Below, piece by piece: positions 1 through 9,053 of a stretch of DNA of 64,000 nucleotides. Below the pieces are notes generated by a model, which was given only the letters and a program-made list of their open reading frames with translations, was not told the origin of the DNA and searched no databases. The DNA comes from ZC4RG30 sp963777735 (lineage in GTDB: Bacteria > Pseudomonadota > Gammaproteobacteria > Steroidobacterales > Steroidobacteraceae). Both the position numbers and the translations under genes were made by a program. Each line of letters opens with the position of its first letter. Positions within the stretch are counted from its first letter, which is position 1. The DNA lies in the NCBI GenBank assembly GCA_963777735.1, contig CAVZRQ010000008.1, forward strand, positions 310,001 through 374,000. The letters are read 5' to 3'.

Positions 1-96
1 TCGCAGATAGTTGCTCTCGTACAGCGACATCAGCGCAGCGAAGCCATGCGGCCGCGCACGCCAGCTTGCCGGCAATAGTGTTTCGTTGCCGGTCAT
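1..96 (-). CDS. DUF1249 family protein, N-terminal fragment
   Basis: Only the first 32 codons lie in the window; the gene continues past base 1. It starts with ATG at 96, two bases after the orn stop codon, so it is probably cotranscribed with orn. The readable protein ends with a stretch LMSLYESNYLR, which resembles the conserved opening of DUF1249 (YqiB-like) proteins, where an LM-x-LxExN motif follows a short variable leader. The function of that family is unknown. The assignment rests on one short motif, so it is tentative. Confidence 0.6.
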   Translation of the reverse strand, partial: MTGNETLLPASWRARPHGFAALMSLYESNYLR

Positions 97-98
97 CG

Positions 99-668
99 TC
101 ACGGCGCGGCCTGCGGCGCCTGCGCCGCTTCCACGAACAGGTGCTGACGGTAGTACTGCAGCTCGCGGATGGAATCGTGGATGTCAGCCAGAGCAAGGTG
201 CGTGGCCTGCTTGGTGAAGCCGGCGGCAAGATTCGGCATCCAGCGGCGTGCCAGCTCCTTGATGGTGCTGACATCCAGGTTGCGATAGTGGAAGTAGCGT
301 TCCAGTTGCGGCATCTGCCGCGCCATGAAGCGGCGATCCTGGCAGATGCTGTTGCCGCACATGGGAGACACCCCACCCTGCACCCAGATTCTCAGGAACT
401 CGAGCGTGCGTGCTTCCGCTTCAGCCATGGTCACGGTGCTGGCGCGAATGCGCTCGACGAGCCCGCTGGCGCCATGCTGGCGCGTATTCCATTCGTCCAT
501 GCCCGCGAGCACTTCGTCGGCGGTCCGGATGGCGAACACCGGCCCTTCGGCAAGCACATTGAGCTGCGCATCGGTTACCACCGTCGCGATCTCGATGATG
601 GAATCCGTGTCGGTCTTGAGACCGGTCATCTCGAGATCGATCCAGATCAGGTTGTCACGATGCTGCAC
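99..668 (-). CDS. orn: Oligoribonuclease
   Basis: This is a 3'-5' exoribonuclease that clears RNA dinucleotides and very short oligoribonucleotides in the cytoplasm, finishing mRNA decay and removing pGpG from cyclic-di-GMP turnover. The 189-residue length matches the family. The DEDDh catalytic set is visible: D11 and E13 in IDLEMTGL, D111 after the GNSICQ motif, H157 and D162 in HLALAD. The start is GTG at 668, because LIWIDLEMTGL must lie about six residues from the N-terminus. It diverges from rsgA across a 41-base gap, a common arrangement in gammaproteobacteria, and precedes a DUF1249 gene by two bases. Confidence 0.96.
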   Translation of the reverse strand: MQHRDNLIWIDLEMTGLKTDTDSIIEIATVVTDAQLNVLAEGPVFAIRTADEVLAGMDEWNTRQHGASGLVERIRASTVTMAEAEARTLEFLRIWVQGGVSPMCGNSICQDRRFMARQMPQLERYFHYRNLDVSTIKELARRWMPNLAAGFTKQATHLALADIHDSIRELQYYRQHLFVEAAQAPQAAP

Positions 669-709
669 TCGAACCTCAGACGCTTCCGTTTCCGTTCCTG
701 TGGCATTCT

Positions 710-1681
710 ATGGACACTTGCCCAAAGTTGCATGTTCAGCTGTTCACAAAACCCTTGATCGCCGAAGTCATCGCCATGTACGGACGACACCTGTTGCTGC
801 GCGACGCTGCAGGTGTGCGCCGCATGGCGCGGCCAATGGGTCGGCATCTCGAGATCGTCTGTGGCGATCGCGTGCAGTGCCGCTCTGAAGGTGAAGAGCT
901 GCTGGCCGAATCCATCCTCCCACGCGACAGCTTCCTGAGGCGCAGCACGCTGCGTGGGCGCAGCGAGCCACTGGCCGCGAATCTCAGCCAGTTGGCCGTG
1001 ATCGTGGCCCCGATGCCGGTGCCCGACCTGTTCATGATTGACCGCTATCTCTGTGCCGCCGCCAGCGCACCGATGCATGCGGTGATCGTGCTGAACAAGT
1101 GCGATCTCCCCGCGGCAGCGGCCGTGCGGCAGGAACTCGAACAATATACCGCACTCGGATACACGGTTCTGTCGGTGACTGCCGTCGGCACTGAAGGCAC
1201 AGAGGCTGGCCTCGCCCCACTGCGTAACGCGCTCCGCGATCAGACCACAATCATGGTCGGCCAATCCGGTGTCGGAAAATCATCGCTGACACGTCTTGTC
1301 ACCACTGATACCGCCGACATCGCCGTAGGTGGCCTGATGCGCGAAGAAGAAGGCCGTCACACCACCACGGCTTCGCGCCTGTACGATTGCGACAGCGGCG
1401 GCCGGATCATCGATTCTCCAGGTGTGCGCGATTTCGCCCCCGCCATTGATGACCTTGAACCCACGACGCTCGGATTCCGCGAGGTTTCCGAGCGGGCGGC
1501 GCAATGTCGTTTCCAGGATTGCAGCCACATGCAGGAGCCGCACTGCGCGGTGCGCGCCGCAGTCGAATCGGGCGCCATGCATCAGCGTCGATATGAAAGT
1601 TATCGTCGCCTGCGTCGACTGTATGACGAGCTTTGGGAAAAGCGGTCAGAGAAAGACCGCGCTGCGCGAACCCGAACCTGA
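710..1681 (+). CDS. rsgA: Ribosome small-subunit-dependent GTPase A
   Basis: RsgA is a circularly permuted GTPase that checks late 30S subunit maturation. An N-terminal OB fold is followed by GTPase motifs in permuted order: G4 NKCD at 129-132, G1 GQSGVGKS at 184-191 and G3 DSPG at 235-238. A C-terminal zinc-binding knuckle has C266, C271, H273 and C279. The start is uncertain. ATG at 710 gives 323 residues, but homology begins near residue 17, so TTG at 755 is also possible; ATG at 776 would cut into the first OB strand. It is divergent from orn and its stop lies two bases from the convergent AI-2E gene. Confidence 0.95.
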   Translation: MDTCPKLHVQLFTKPLIAEVIAMYGRHLLLRDAAGVRRMARPMGRHLEIVCGDRVQCRSEGEELLAESILPRDSFLRRSTLRGRSEPLAANLSQLAVIVAPMPVPDLFMIDRYLCAAASAPMHAVIVLNKCDLPAAAAVRQELEQYTALGYTVLSVTAVGTEGTEAGLAPLRNALRDQTTIMVGQSGVGKSSLTRLVTTDTADIAVGGLMREEEGRHTTTASRLYDCDSGGRIIDSPGVRDFAPAIDDLEPTTLGFREVSERAAQCRFQDCSHMQEPHCAVRAAVESGAMHQRRYESYRRLRRLYDELWEKRSEKDRAARTRT

Positions 1682-1683
1682 CT

Positions 1684-2742
1684 TCAAGCCACCTGCCCGC
1701 CTTCAGTTGCCGGCTGGTCTTCTTCCAGAATCCCGCGGACATAAAGCCGCTCGACCAGCACCATGAGCACAATCATGGCGGGAGTGGCGAGCAACACGCC
1801 CGTGAGCCCGAACAACATGCCGAACATCACGGTGGCTGCGATGCCGAGCACTGGAGGCAGGTTCACAGCCCAGCGCTGCACGAAGGGCATCAGCACATTG
1901 CCCTCGATCTGCTGGATGGCAACCACCAGGATCACGACGTAAAGCGCTGTCTGCGGGCCTTCCACGAACGCGAGCATCACGGCCAGCAATCCGCCCACAA
2001 TCGCCCCGATGTACGGAATGAACGCCAGCAGACCGGACAACACGCCCACAGAGAACGCCAGCGGCACGCCAAGCGCCCACAAACCAACCGCGGTGGAGGT
2101 GCCCACGAACAACATGGACACCGACTGTCCCAGCAACCAGCGCGACAGCGCGTACCAACAGGCATCCAGGGCAACTGCGCCGCGCGCGCGCGCCGGCACA
2201 GGCAACAATCGCAGCAATCCGTTCCTGTAGGTGTGCGGAGAGAGCGCAAGGTAAATGCCCATGACCACGACCAGCGCGGCACTGCCCAGGGCACCAAAGG
2301 TGAGACCCGCAAAACCCGCGATTCGGGTGGCGTACTGGCCGGCCTGTTCCTTGCCCTGTTCCAGGTAATCCAAAGCCACCACGCCGAGACGGCGTTCGTT
2401 CAGCCATTGCAGCACGGCTTCCCTGGCAGCGGGGATTCCCTCCCGCAGTCGCTCCAGCTGCTCGGCCAGCGGATCGCCGAGCATCCAGACACCTGCGGCA
2501 ATCAGGATCACGAACGCGAGCAATGCCACCATGACAGACCATTTCGGTGACAGTCGCAGATACTTCTCGAGCGCTTCGGCGTTCACGCGCAACACGGTCG
2601 CCACGATCACCGCACCGAACAGCAGCATGATGAGATCCATCAGTTGCCAGGCAATCAGCCCGAACACCACCACGCTTGCCACCAGCAGCACCTTGCGCGG
2701 GAAGGTCAAGGAAGAATCCGTGTCGGGAGATTTCTGTTTCAT
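1684..2742 (-). CDS. AI-2E family transporter (PerM/TqsA-type permease)
   Basis: This 352-residue polytopic inner-membrane protein belongs to the AI-2E transporter family. It shows the family pattern: paired N-terminal helices (about 17-55), another helix near 70-90, a soluble region with a Glu/Arg-rich stretch (about 95-150), then a dense set of C-terminal helices with a GxLAFIPYIGxxxGG motif and a final helix before a charged tail. Family members export small molecules or ions, but the substrate cannot be inferred here. The start at 2742 has a clear Shine-Dalgarno sequence (GGAGGGCAA before ATG). It faces rsgA tail to tail. Confidence 0.9.
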   Translation of the reverse strand: MKQKSPDTDSSLTFPRKVLLVASVVVFGLIAWQLMDLIMLLFGAVIVATVLRVNAEALEKYLRLSPKWSVMVALLAFVILIAAGVWMLGDPLAEQLERLREGIPAAREAVLQWLNERRLGVVALDYLEQGKEQAGQYATRIAGFAGLTFGALGSAALVVVMGIYLALSPHTYRNGLLRLLPVPARARGAVALDACWYALSRWLLGQSVSMLFVGTSTAVGLWALGVPLAFSVGVLSGLLAFIPYIGAIVGGLLAVMLAFVEGPQTALYVVILVVAIQQIEGNVLMPFVQRWAVNLPPVLGIAATVMFGMLFGLTGVLLATPAMIVLMVLVERLYVRGILEEDQPATEGGQVA

Positions 2743-2801
2743 TTGCCCTCCAACGTTGCTTCAGGAGCAGTGGCCGCATCGCGGCACTCACCGGGCTGTC
2801 T

Positions 2802-3584
2802 TCAGCTTCCAACATTCAAAGGCCAGGCCGAGGCATCCACCGCCTCGCGATAACCATGCCAGGTGGCGTGGCCGATCAGCGGCATCAGAACTGCCAGACC
2901 AATGAACGCGGTGGCAAAACCGATGAGCACCGCTGCCAGGATGAGTGCAATCCACACCAGCATCGCAGGCTTGTTGAGCAGCACGGCATTCACGCTCGTA
3001 ACGACTGCGGTCATGCCATCCGTGCGACGGTCCAGCAGCATCGGAAGGGAGAAGGCCGTGGCGGCAAAGGCCAACAGCGCAAACACGGATCCCACCGCAC
3101 TTCCGATGGCCAGGAACTGGAGGGTTTCAGCAGTGGATGCCTGCACGTTTGCCGGATGGAACACCTGCACGCCGGAGCCGGCGCGAAGCCACAGCAGGCC
3201 CACCACCAACAGCACCAGCGAGTAGATCATCGTATCGCCAAGTCGGCGGAATTCCTCGCGGAGGCAGCGCCGCAGGGTTGGCCTGCCACCGCGTTCCAGT
3301 TCGGCACTGATGGCATACAGGCCGAGTGCCAGCACCGGCGCTGCAAACATGAACAGCGGCAGGAGGATGATCACGAGCCACCGGCTGCCAAACTGCCAGG
3401 CGAGCCAGCTGACGCCGAAACTCAGCAACATGATGGCGATTCCGTAGGTCAGGCTGGGCACGGGCGCTGCGCGAAGGTCGCGCCAGCCCAGCTGAAGCCA
3501 TCTCAGTGGCGCCGTAATGGGCACCCGCCGGCATGGTGCCGCGAACGGCAGCCCCTCGCTTTCCCCTGCGTTCTGCTCGACCAT
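2802..3584 (-). CDS. DUF2189 family membrane protein
   Basis: A 260-residue integral membrane protein. After a polar N-terminus of about 45 residues there are six likely hydrophobic helices. These include a GIAIMLLSFGVSWLAW segment followed by FMFAAPVLALGLYAISxELERG, which is characteristic of DUF2189 (COG5473). The function of the family is unknown. ATG at 3584 is preceded by an AAGGGGGG ribosome-binding site. It lies 59 bases upstream of the AI-2E gene on the same strand, so the two may be cotranscribed, while recR further upstream is a separate conserved unit. Confidence 0.85.
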   Translation of the reverse strand: MVEQNAGESEGLPFAAPCRRVPITAPLRWLQLGWRDLRAAPVPSLTYGIAIMLLSFGVSWLAWQFGSRWLVIILLPLFMFAAPVLALGLYAISAELERGGRPTLRRCLREEFRRLGDTMIYSLVLLVVGLLWLRAGSGVQVFHPANVQASTAETLQFLAIGSAVGSVFALLAFAATAFSLPMLLDRRTDGMTAVVTSVNAVLLNKPAMLVWIALILAAVLIGFATAFIGLAVLMPLIGHATWHGYREAVDASAWPLNVGS

Positions 3585-3669
3585 CCGCCCCCCTTGTTCC
3601 CGGTCCAGCCTGCCACGCGCCCTGCCCGCGCAGGCACAACACCTTTATCGACCCGATACCGGGTGAGGG

Positions 3670-4275
3670 TCAACCCGGACGAACGTTCTGCCGTCCCGCC
3701 AGGGCATGCGCCAGTGTCCCGCCGTCCACATACTCGAGTTCGCCGCCGAAAGGCACACCCTGCGCGATGCGGGTGGTGGTCAGGCCGCGCGCGCGCGCCA
3801 TCTCGGAAACCACATGGGCCGTGGCTTCGCCCTCTACCGTGGAATTGGTCGCGAGGATCACTTCGCGGACGCGATCTTCCGCGAGCAGCAGATCCAGTTC
3901 ATGCAGGCCGAGCTCTGCAGGGCCGATGCCATCCAGGGGCGACAGATGCCCCATCAGCACGAAGTATCGCCCGCGATAGGCGCCGGAATTCTCCACCGCC
4001 ATGACATCGGCCGGTGATTCCACCACGCACAATTGCGAATCGTCCCGGCTGCTGGAATCACAGAGCGGACACAGCCCGCCCTCGGCCAGCATGCGGCAAC
4101 GCTGGCAGCGCCCCACCGCACCGAGCGCATGCTCCATCGCCTGCGCCAGCTCCTGTGCCACACCCCGTTCGTCCTGCAGCAGCTTGAACGCCAACCGCTG
4201 CGCGGTCTTCGGCCCGATGCCCGGCAGTGCATGCAGCGCATCGATCAGTCGCGCCAGCGCCGGGGGATGCTTCAT
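3670..4275 (-). CDS. recR: Recombination mediator RecR
   Basis: RecR acts with RecO and RecF to load RecA onto SSB-coated gapped DNA. The 201-residue protein has the helix-hairpin-helix start (LHALPGIGPKTAQRLAF), a C4 zinc finger (C57, C60, C69, C72), a Toprim domain beginning CVVESPADVMAVE, and the Walker-B-like C-terminus ending near the family's ALAGR motif. ATG at 4275 overlaps the ybaB stop by one base (TGATG), preserving the conserved dnaX-ybaB-recR operon. Confidence 0.97.
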   Translation of the reverse strand: MKHPPALARLIDALHALPGIGPKTAQRLAFKLLQDERGVAQELAQAMEHALGAVGRCQRCRMLAEGGLCPLCDSSSRDDSQLCVVESPADVMAVENSGAYRGRYFVLMGHLSPLDGIGPAELGLHELDLLLAEDRVREVILATNSTVEGEATAHVVSEMARARGLTTTRIAQGVPFGGELEYVDGGTLAHALAGRQNVRPG

Positions 4276-4598
4276 CAGAACGGCAGCTTCATGCCCGGCG
4301 GCAGCTGCAGTCCGGCCATTGCGCCGGACATCTTCTCGTTCACTGCCAGCCCGACTTTGTGCGTGGCATCGTTGATGGCGGCCGCGATCAGGTCTTCGAG
4401 CACTTCGCGGTCTTCAGACATCAGCGCCTGTTCGATCTGCACGCGCGCCACTTCATGCTTGCCGTTCATGGTGATCTTCACCATGCCGCCGCCGGATTCA
4501 CCCACGGCGGTGAGCTGCGCGACCTGCGCCTGTGCCTTGGCCAGATTCTCCTGCATGGCCTGCGCCTGCTTCATCAGGTTGCCAATATTGCCTCGCAT
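4275..4598 (-). CDS. ybaB: YbaB/EbfC family nucleoid-associated protein
   Basis: A small DNA-binding protein found between dnaX and recR in most bacteria. The 107 residues are largely coiled-coil in the first half (NLMKQAQAMQENLAKAQ), followed by the dimer-forming strands and a C-terminal LQLPPGMKLPF motif typical of the family. I chose ATG at 4598 over an in-frame TTG at 4607, because it matches the family N-terminus and has a GGAG ribosome-binding site in the 3' end of dnaX. It is the middle gene of dnaX-ybaB-recR. Confidence 0.95.
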   Translation of the reverse strand: MRGNIGNLMKQAQAMQENLAKAQAQVAQLTAVGESGGGMVKITMNGKHEVARVQIEQALMSEDREVLEDLIAAAINDATHKVGLAVNEKMSGAMAGLQLPPGMKLPF

Positions 4599-4603
4599 GG
4601 TTC

Positions 4604-6270
4604 TCAAGTCTCCTCGGTGAAGTTGGGGCGCACGGATTCGGGAAATATCGTGGCGCCCATCTGGGCGCGCAAAGCCTGGATGTTGGGGTCTGTCTCGAGT
4701 GCGGCCCGGGCCGATGCCAGCCGCTCATCGGATTGCCGATCGCGTTCACGCGCCGGCGTGGCGGGCACCACGGATTCGGCCAGTTCGATCAGCACCCGCA
4801 CAGGCTCGCCAACGTAACGCGCCAGTGCGGCAGCCAGTTTCTGTTCATTGCCGGGCGTGCGGATCGACTGGCTGCGCGCATCCAGCAACAGCCGGATCTG
4901 ACCACCCTGACGTTCGGCAAAAGCGCAGTTGGCAGCCAGCTGCCGCGCGATCCCCGAGAGGCCGAGCAGCTCGACGATGGCTGCCCAGTTGCCCGGAGTC
5001 AGCGGGAGGGATCCGGCCGCTGGCGCCAGCGACGCGTCTTTGCTGGCAGGAGCCGGTACAACGGCCGCCGCAGAAACCGATGCGGACGCCGCAGCCGGCC
5101 CCGATGCCGCAGCGGCTGACTTCGCCGCTGCAATCGACTGTTGCCTGTTGGGCGCTGCAGCCGGTGCTGCAATGTTTTCGCCGCCCGGGCGGAACGCCAG
5201 CATTCTCACCAGCGTCAAGGCGAAGCTGCTGCGCTGGTCGGTGGTGAAGGGCATGTCCCGCCGCCCCAGCAGCCCCACCTGGTAATACAGCTGCAGATCC
5301 TCTGGCGCGATGACGGCAGCCAGCTCCGCCATCACGGCAGCCGGCACGTCGTCTTCGTCGTCATAGGGCTTGCCCGCTGCCTGGAACAACGCCACGCGAG
5401 CCAGCAGGCTGTTCAGTTCATCCAGCATCTGCAGGTAATCCGGCGACCACTGCTCCAGCGTGCGCGCGAGATCAAGCAGCCCGGACATGTCCTGCGCTGC
5501 AAGCAGCCGCACGAGCTGCACGACCTGCTGCCGGTCCACCGTCCCGAGCATGGTGCGGGCATCGACCTCCTGCACTTCCTTTGCACCCCCGAAGGCCAGC
5601 AGCTGGTCGAGCAGCGACAACGCATCGCGCATCGAGCCATCCGCCGCGGTGGCCAGCAGTCGCAGCGCGGCAGGTTCTGCGGTGATGCCCTCCGTCCCAG
5701 GATATGCGTGAGCCGCGCGCTGATCAGGCTCACCGGCAGCCGCTTGAGGTTGAACTGCAGACAGCGCGACAGCACGGTGATCGGCAGGCGCTGCGGGTCG
5801 GTGGTGGCCAGCAGGAACTTCACATGCGGTGGCGGTTCTTCCAGCGTCTTGAGCAGCGCATTGAACGAATGCGCCGACAGCATGTGCACTTCGTCGATGA
5901 GATAGATCTTGTAGCGCCCGCGCGAGGGCATGTACTGCACGTTCTCGAGCAGGTCGCGGGTGTCTTCGACCTTGGTGCGCGAGGCGGCGTCCACTTCGAT
6001 GAGGTCGACAAAGCGTCCGGCATCGATATCCGTGCAGGCTGCGCACTCACCGCAGGGCTTTGCAGATTGCCCGCGTTCGCAGTTCAGGCACTTGGCGAAG
6101 ATGCGGGCGACCGTGGTCTTGCCCACGCCGCGCGTGCCCGTGAACAGAAAAGCATGGTGCACACGACCGGCATCCAGCGCATTGCTCAGGGACCGCAACA
6201 CGTGTTCCTGCCCCGACATCTCGTCGAAATTCCTGGGGCGCCATTTTCGGGCGAGTGCCGTGTAGCTCAT
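4604..6270 (-). CDS. dnaX: DNA polymerase III subunit tau/gamma (frame broken once)
   Basis: DnaX is the clamp-loader ATPase of DNA polymerase III. From ATG at 6270 the protein shows the conserved opening LARKWRPRNFDEM, Walker A GTRGVGKTT, a four-cysteine zinc module (CLNCxxxxxxxxCGECxxC) and the DEVH Walker B with LLKTLEEPP. Near 5690-5700 (about codon 192) the frame changes: HILG in one frame continues as EGITAEPAALRLLA in another, with one base missing in a CTGGGACGG context. Downstream sequence, including the SMRDALSLLDQ motif, an Ala-rich linker and domain V, is intact to the stop at 4604. The break is upstream of domain III and has no A-rich slippery site, so it is not the programmed gamma/tau frameshift. 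I read it as a consensus error. Confidence 0.9.
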
Positions 6271-6293
6271 TGCGGTGACCCCAAGATGGAGGC

Positions 6294-6400
<107 letters not shown>

Positions 6401-6415
6401 ACCACATGACAAAAC

Positions 6416-6507
6416 TGGCGGAGAGGGTGGGATTCGAACCCACGTATACCCTTTCGGACATAACTGGAATTCCAGTCCAGCGCCTTCGACCACTCGGCCA
6501 CCTCTCC
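6416..6507 (-). tRNA. tRNA-Ser (GGA anticodon)
   Basis: A 92-nt tRNA with 7-bp acceptor stem GGAGAGG/CCTCTCC, D-arm GCCGAGTGGTCGAAGGC, anticodon stem CTGGA/TCCAG around loop CTGGAAT (anticodon GGA), a long class II variable arm, TTCGAAT T-loop and an encoded CCA end. It reads UCC and UCU. Confidence 0.97.
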
Positions 6508-6629
6508 ACAATCAAACACTTACAGTCGTTTCTTCACCTAAAACTTTATGCCGAAAACTGCCGCCAGCTGCAAGCTTTGGCCCGAAGCGGCGGCATTCTA
6601 CAGAACAAGCGACCCGTCTGTGGCCAGGC

Positions 6630-6983
6630 TCACTGACCCGGCCGGCCGCGCGGGATCCGAGCTCCCTTCCGGCCAGTATCTTCAGAAGGCTCGTCGTCCC
6701 TTGCTGCCGCGGGCGGGGTCGCCACGAAGCTCGCCTTCGGGGGCTCTTCCAGGCAGCCGTCATTGGGCCCACGCGGGATCTCGGGCTCGTCCAATGCCGG
6801 GATCGCCAGCGCCTCTCGGGTATCCGGCGCGTCCATGCCAACGGGGATACGCAAGGGTGGCAGATCCTTCTCATTGGCATAAGACGGGGCTTTCTTGCAA
6901 CTGGCAACCAGGCCTGAGCAGCCCGTGGCCATGGCCATGCTGCTCACCAGGGACGCGAGCAATATCAAACGGGACTTGGTCAT
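6630..6983 (-). CDS. BamC-like short lipoprotein
   Basis: A 117-residue lipoprotein with a signal peptide ending in MATGC. The mature part contains LPPLRIPVGMDAPDTREALAIP, which resembles the unstructured N-terminal lasso of BamC (the lipoprotein of the outer-membrane beta-barrel assembly complex that binds BamD). Both helix-grip domains of enterobacterial BamC are missing; what follows is a Pro/Glu-rich tail. The position just downstream of dapA is where bamC (nlpB/dapX) lies in Escherichia coli. I chose ATG at 6983 over 7004, because AAGGAAA precedes it and the earlier start would overlap dapA. The BamC link is inferred from motif and context. Confidence 0.7.
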   Translation of the reverse strand: MTKSRLILLASLVSSMAMATGCSGLVASCKKAPSYANEKDLPPLRIPVGMDAPDTREALAIPALDEPEIPRGPNDGCLEEPPKASFVATPPAAARDDEPSEDTGRKGARIPRGRPGQ

Positions 6984-7000
6984 CGGTTTCCTTGCATTCT

Positions 7001-7905
7001 TCAAGCCGCAGCGGCCAGCGACACTCCAGCCTGGGCCAGTGCTGCTTCAACCGCTTCATGATAGCGCGGTGCCAGCGGCGTCAAAGGCAGACGCAAACGT
7101 CCGCGCATGACGCCCATGCGCTCCAGCGCCCACTTCACCGGAATGGGATTGGCCTCGAGGAACAGCGCCTGGTGCAGCCCGGCAAGCCGTGCATCCAGCG
7201 CGGCTGCAGCGGGTTCGTCATGCGCCAGCGCTGCGGTAATCATCTGGCTCATCAGCGCTGGCGCCACATTGCCGGTCACGGAGATCACGCCACCGGCACC
7301 ATGCCGGATGGCCTCACGTACCGTGGCATCGTCGCCGGAGAGAATACCGAAGCCCGCAGGGCACTGGGCCGCGAGCTCCCGGATCCGCTGCATGGAAGCC
7401 ACTGCTTCCTTGATGGCAACGATGCGCGGCAGGCGCGCGAGCCGCGCCACCGTCTCCGGCAGCATGTCCACTGCCGTGCGTGCCGGGCACGTTGTAGAGG
7501 ATGACTGGCACGCGCCGCTGCCTGCGCAGCCGCCTCGAAATGGCGGTACAGCCCTTCCTGCGAGGGACGGTTGTAGGCGGGCGTGACCAGCAGCAATCCA
7601 TCCACACCCTGACCGGAATACAGCCGCACGCGTTCAATCGTGCCGGCGGTGCTGCTGGTGCCGCAGCCCACGATGATCTGCAGCCTGCCGGCCGCCTGTT
7701 CGCGCGCGCGGCGCGTCAGCTCCAGCAGCTCCGGCTCGGAAATGGTGGGCGATTCACCGGTGGTGCCACCGACCACGATGCCGGTGGTGCCACTGGCGAC
7801 ATGCCAGTCGATGAGGCGCGACCAGGCCTGCCAGTCGATTTCTCCATCGTCCCGGAAAGGGGTGACGATGGCGATATGTGTTCCGGCAAAAGCTTGCGAG
7901 GACAT
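7001..7905 (-). CDS. dapA: 4-hydroxy-tetrahydrodipicolinate synthase (frame broken twice)
   Basis: DapA condenses pyruvate with aspartate semialdehyde, the first committed step to lysine and diaminopimelate. From ATG at 7905 the protein reads IAIVTPF, then GTTGES, then LLLVTPAYNRPSQEGLYRHF. It then needs two single-base corrections, near 7511-7514 and 7479-7484, to give VPVILYNVPG-RTAVDMLPETV and continue to the stop at 7001. The active-site Tyr (LYNVPG) and Schiff-base Lys (IVAIKEA) are both present once corrected. Each slip reads as one extra base. The BamC-like gene follows after 17 bases. Confidence 0.93.
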
Positions 7906-8027
7906 GCGGGCGGGCGGTTCCTGAAAGTCAAGAAAAACGGCAATTCGGGCGCGCGATGTTACGGGCCGCGTGCGATCCCAGGCAAGCGCGGATAGACTTG
8001 GGCTCGTCCCTTACTGACCCTGGCAGC

Positions 8028-8558
8028 ATGAAGCAGTTCCTGGCCATCTCGGCCATTGGCAAAGATCGACCCGGCCTCGCCCACGACGTGGTCCGCACCA
8101 TCGCCGACTGCGGCGCCAGCATCAACGAAAGCCGCATGCTGCCCCTGGGCGGCGAACTGGCCATGCAGATCCTGGTCTCCGGCAACTGGCACTCCGTGGC
8201 CCGGGTGGAATCGGAACTCGCCCGCCTGGCCGAGGCCGGCGGCCTGGCGCTGCACCTGCGCCGCACCGAGCCCCGCGCCCTGCGCGAGGACTACATCCCC
8301 TACTCCATCGACGTGATCGGACCTGATCACGGCGGCATCGTTGCCGGCCTCGCCGGCTTCCTCACCGCCCGCAATATCGAGATCGCGGAAGTGGCCTCGC
8401 GCAGCTATGCCGCCTCGCAGACCGGTGCGGCCATGTTTGCCGTGCAGATGATGATCAACGTGCCTTCGCGCCTGCCGATTGCGCAGCTGCGCGAGGATTT
8501 CATGGAATATTGCGACTCGCAGAATCTCGACGCGATTCTTGAACCAGTGAAGAACTAA
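8028..8558 (+). CDS. gcvR: Glycine cleavage system regulatory protein, tandem ACT domains
   Basis: A 176-residue protein made of two ACT domains. The first opens AISAIGKDRPGLAHDVVRTIADCGASI, the second IDVIGPDHGGIVAGLAGFLTARNIEI. In E. coli, GcvR binds GcvA and represses the glycine cleavage operon when glycine is low. The divergent pairing with dapA and the following bcp gene match E. coli order (dapA-gcvR-bcp). ATG at 8028 is chosen because it begins directly with the first ACT strand; the 122-base gap to dapA should hold both promoters. Confidence 0.9.
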   Translation: MKQFLAISAIGKDRPGLAHDVVRTIADCGASINESRMLPLGGELAMQILVSGNWHSVARVESELARLAEAGGLALHLRRTEPRALREDYIPYSIDVIGPDHGGIVAGLAGFLTARNIEIAEVASRSYAASQTGAAMFAVQMMINVPSRLPIAQLREDFMEYCDSQNLDAILEPVKN

Positions 8559-8582
8559 CCGATTTCAAAGGAAACAATATCC

Positions 8583-9053
8583 GTGGCAGCCCCCGTGTTG
8601 GCCAAGAAGGTTCCCGATTTCACCGCCGCCTCCACATCCGGCGCGGACTTCCAGCTCGCCAAAGCCCGCGGCAAGGCCGTGGTTCTCTACTTCTACCCCA
8701 AGGACGCGACCTCCGGCTGCACCGTCGAGGCGCAGGAATTCCGCGATCTGCACGCGAAGTTCAAACGCGCCAGCGCGCTGGTGCTCGGCGTCTCGCGTGA
8801 CTCACTCAAATCGCATGAGAAGTTCCGCGAGAAGGAAGCCCTGCCCTTCGACCTGCTCAGCGATCCGGACGAAGCGCTCTGCAAACTGTTCGACGTGATC
8901 CGCGAGAAGAGCCTGTACGGCCGCAAGTACATGGGCATCGAGCGCAGCACGTTTCTGATCGACGACAAAGGCGTACTGCGCCAGGAATGGCGCAAGGTGA
9001 AGGTAGCAGGTCATGCCCAGGAAGTTCTCGAAGCCCTCCGTTCCCTCGACTGA
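8583..9053 (+). CDS. bcp: Thioredoxin-dependent thiol peroxidase (BCP/PrxQ family)
   Basis: A 156-residue peroxiredoxin that reduces hydrogen peroxide and organic hydroperoxides. The peroxidatic cysteine C46 is in TSGCTVE, with FYPKDAT just before it as in the family. The resolving cysteine that most BCPs carry five residues later is replaced by Gln51, so this looks like a 1-Cys form or one using a cysteine elsewhere (C98-region ALCKLF). The start is GTG at 8583, with AAAGGA about nine bases upstream. It follows gcvR by 24 bases and overlaps the next gene by 41 bases. Confidence 0.93.
   Translation: MAAPVLAKKVPDFTAASTSGADFQLAKARGKAVVLYFYPKDATSGCTVEAQEFRDLHAKFKRASALVLGVSRDSLKSHEKFREKEALPFDLLSDPDEALCKLFDVIREKSLYGRKYMGIERSTFLIDDKGVLRQEWRKVKVAGHAQEVLEALRSLD

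Noticed and set aside
66..888. Long plus-strand frames opposite orn and the start of rsgA
   Set aside because: They are antisense to orn, have Arg/Ala/Pro-rich composition and no family motif.
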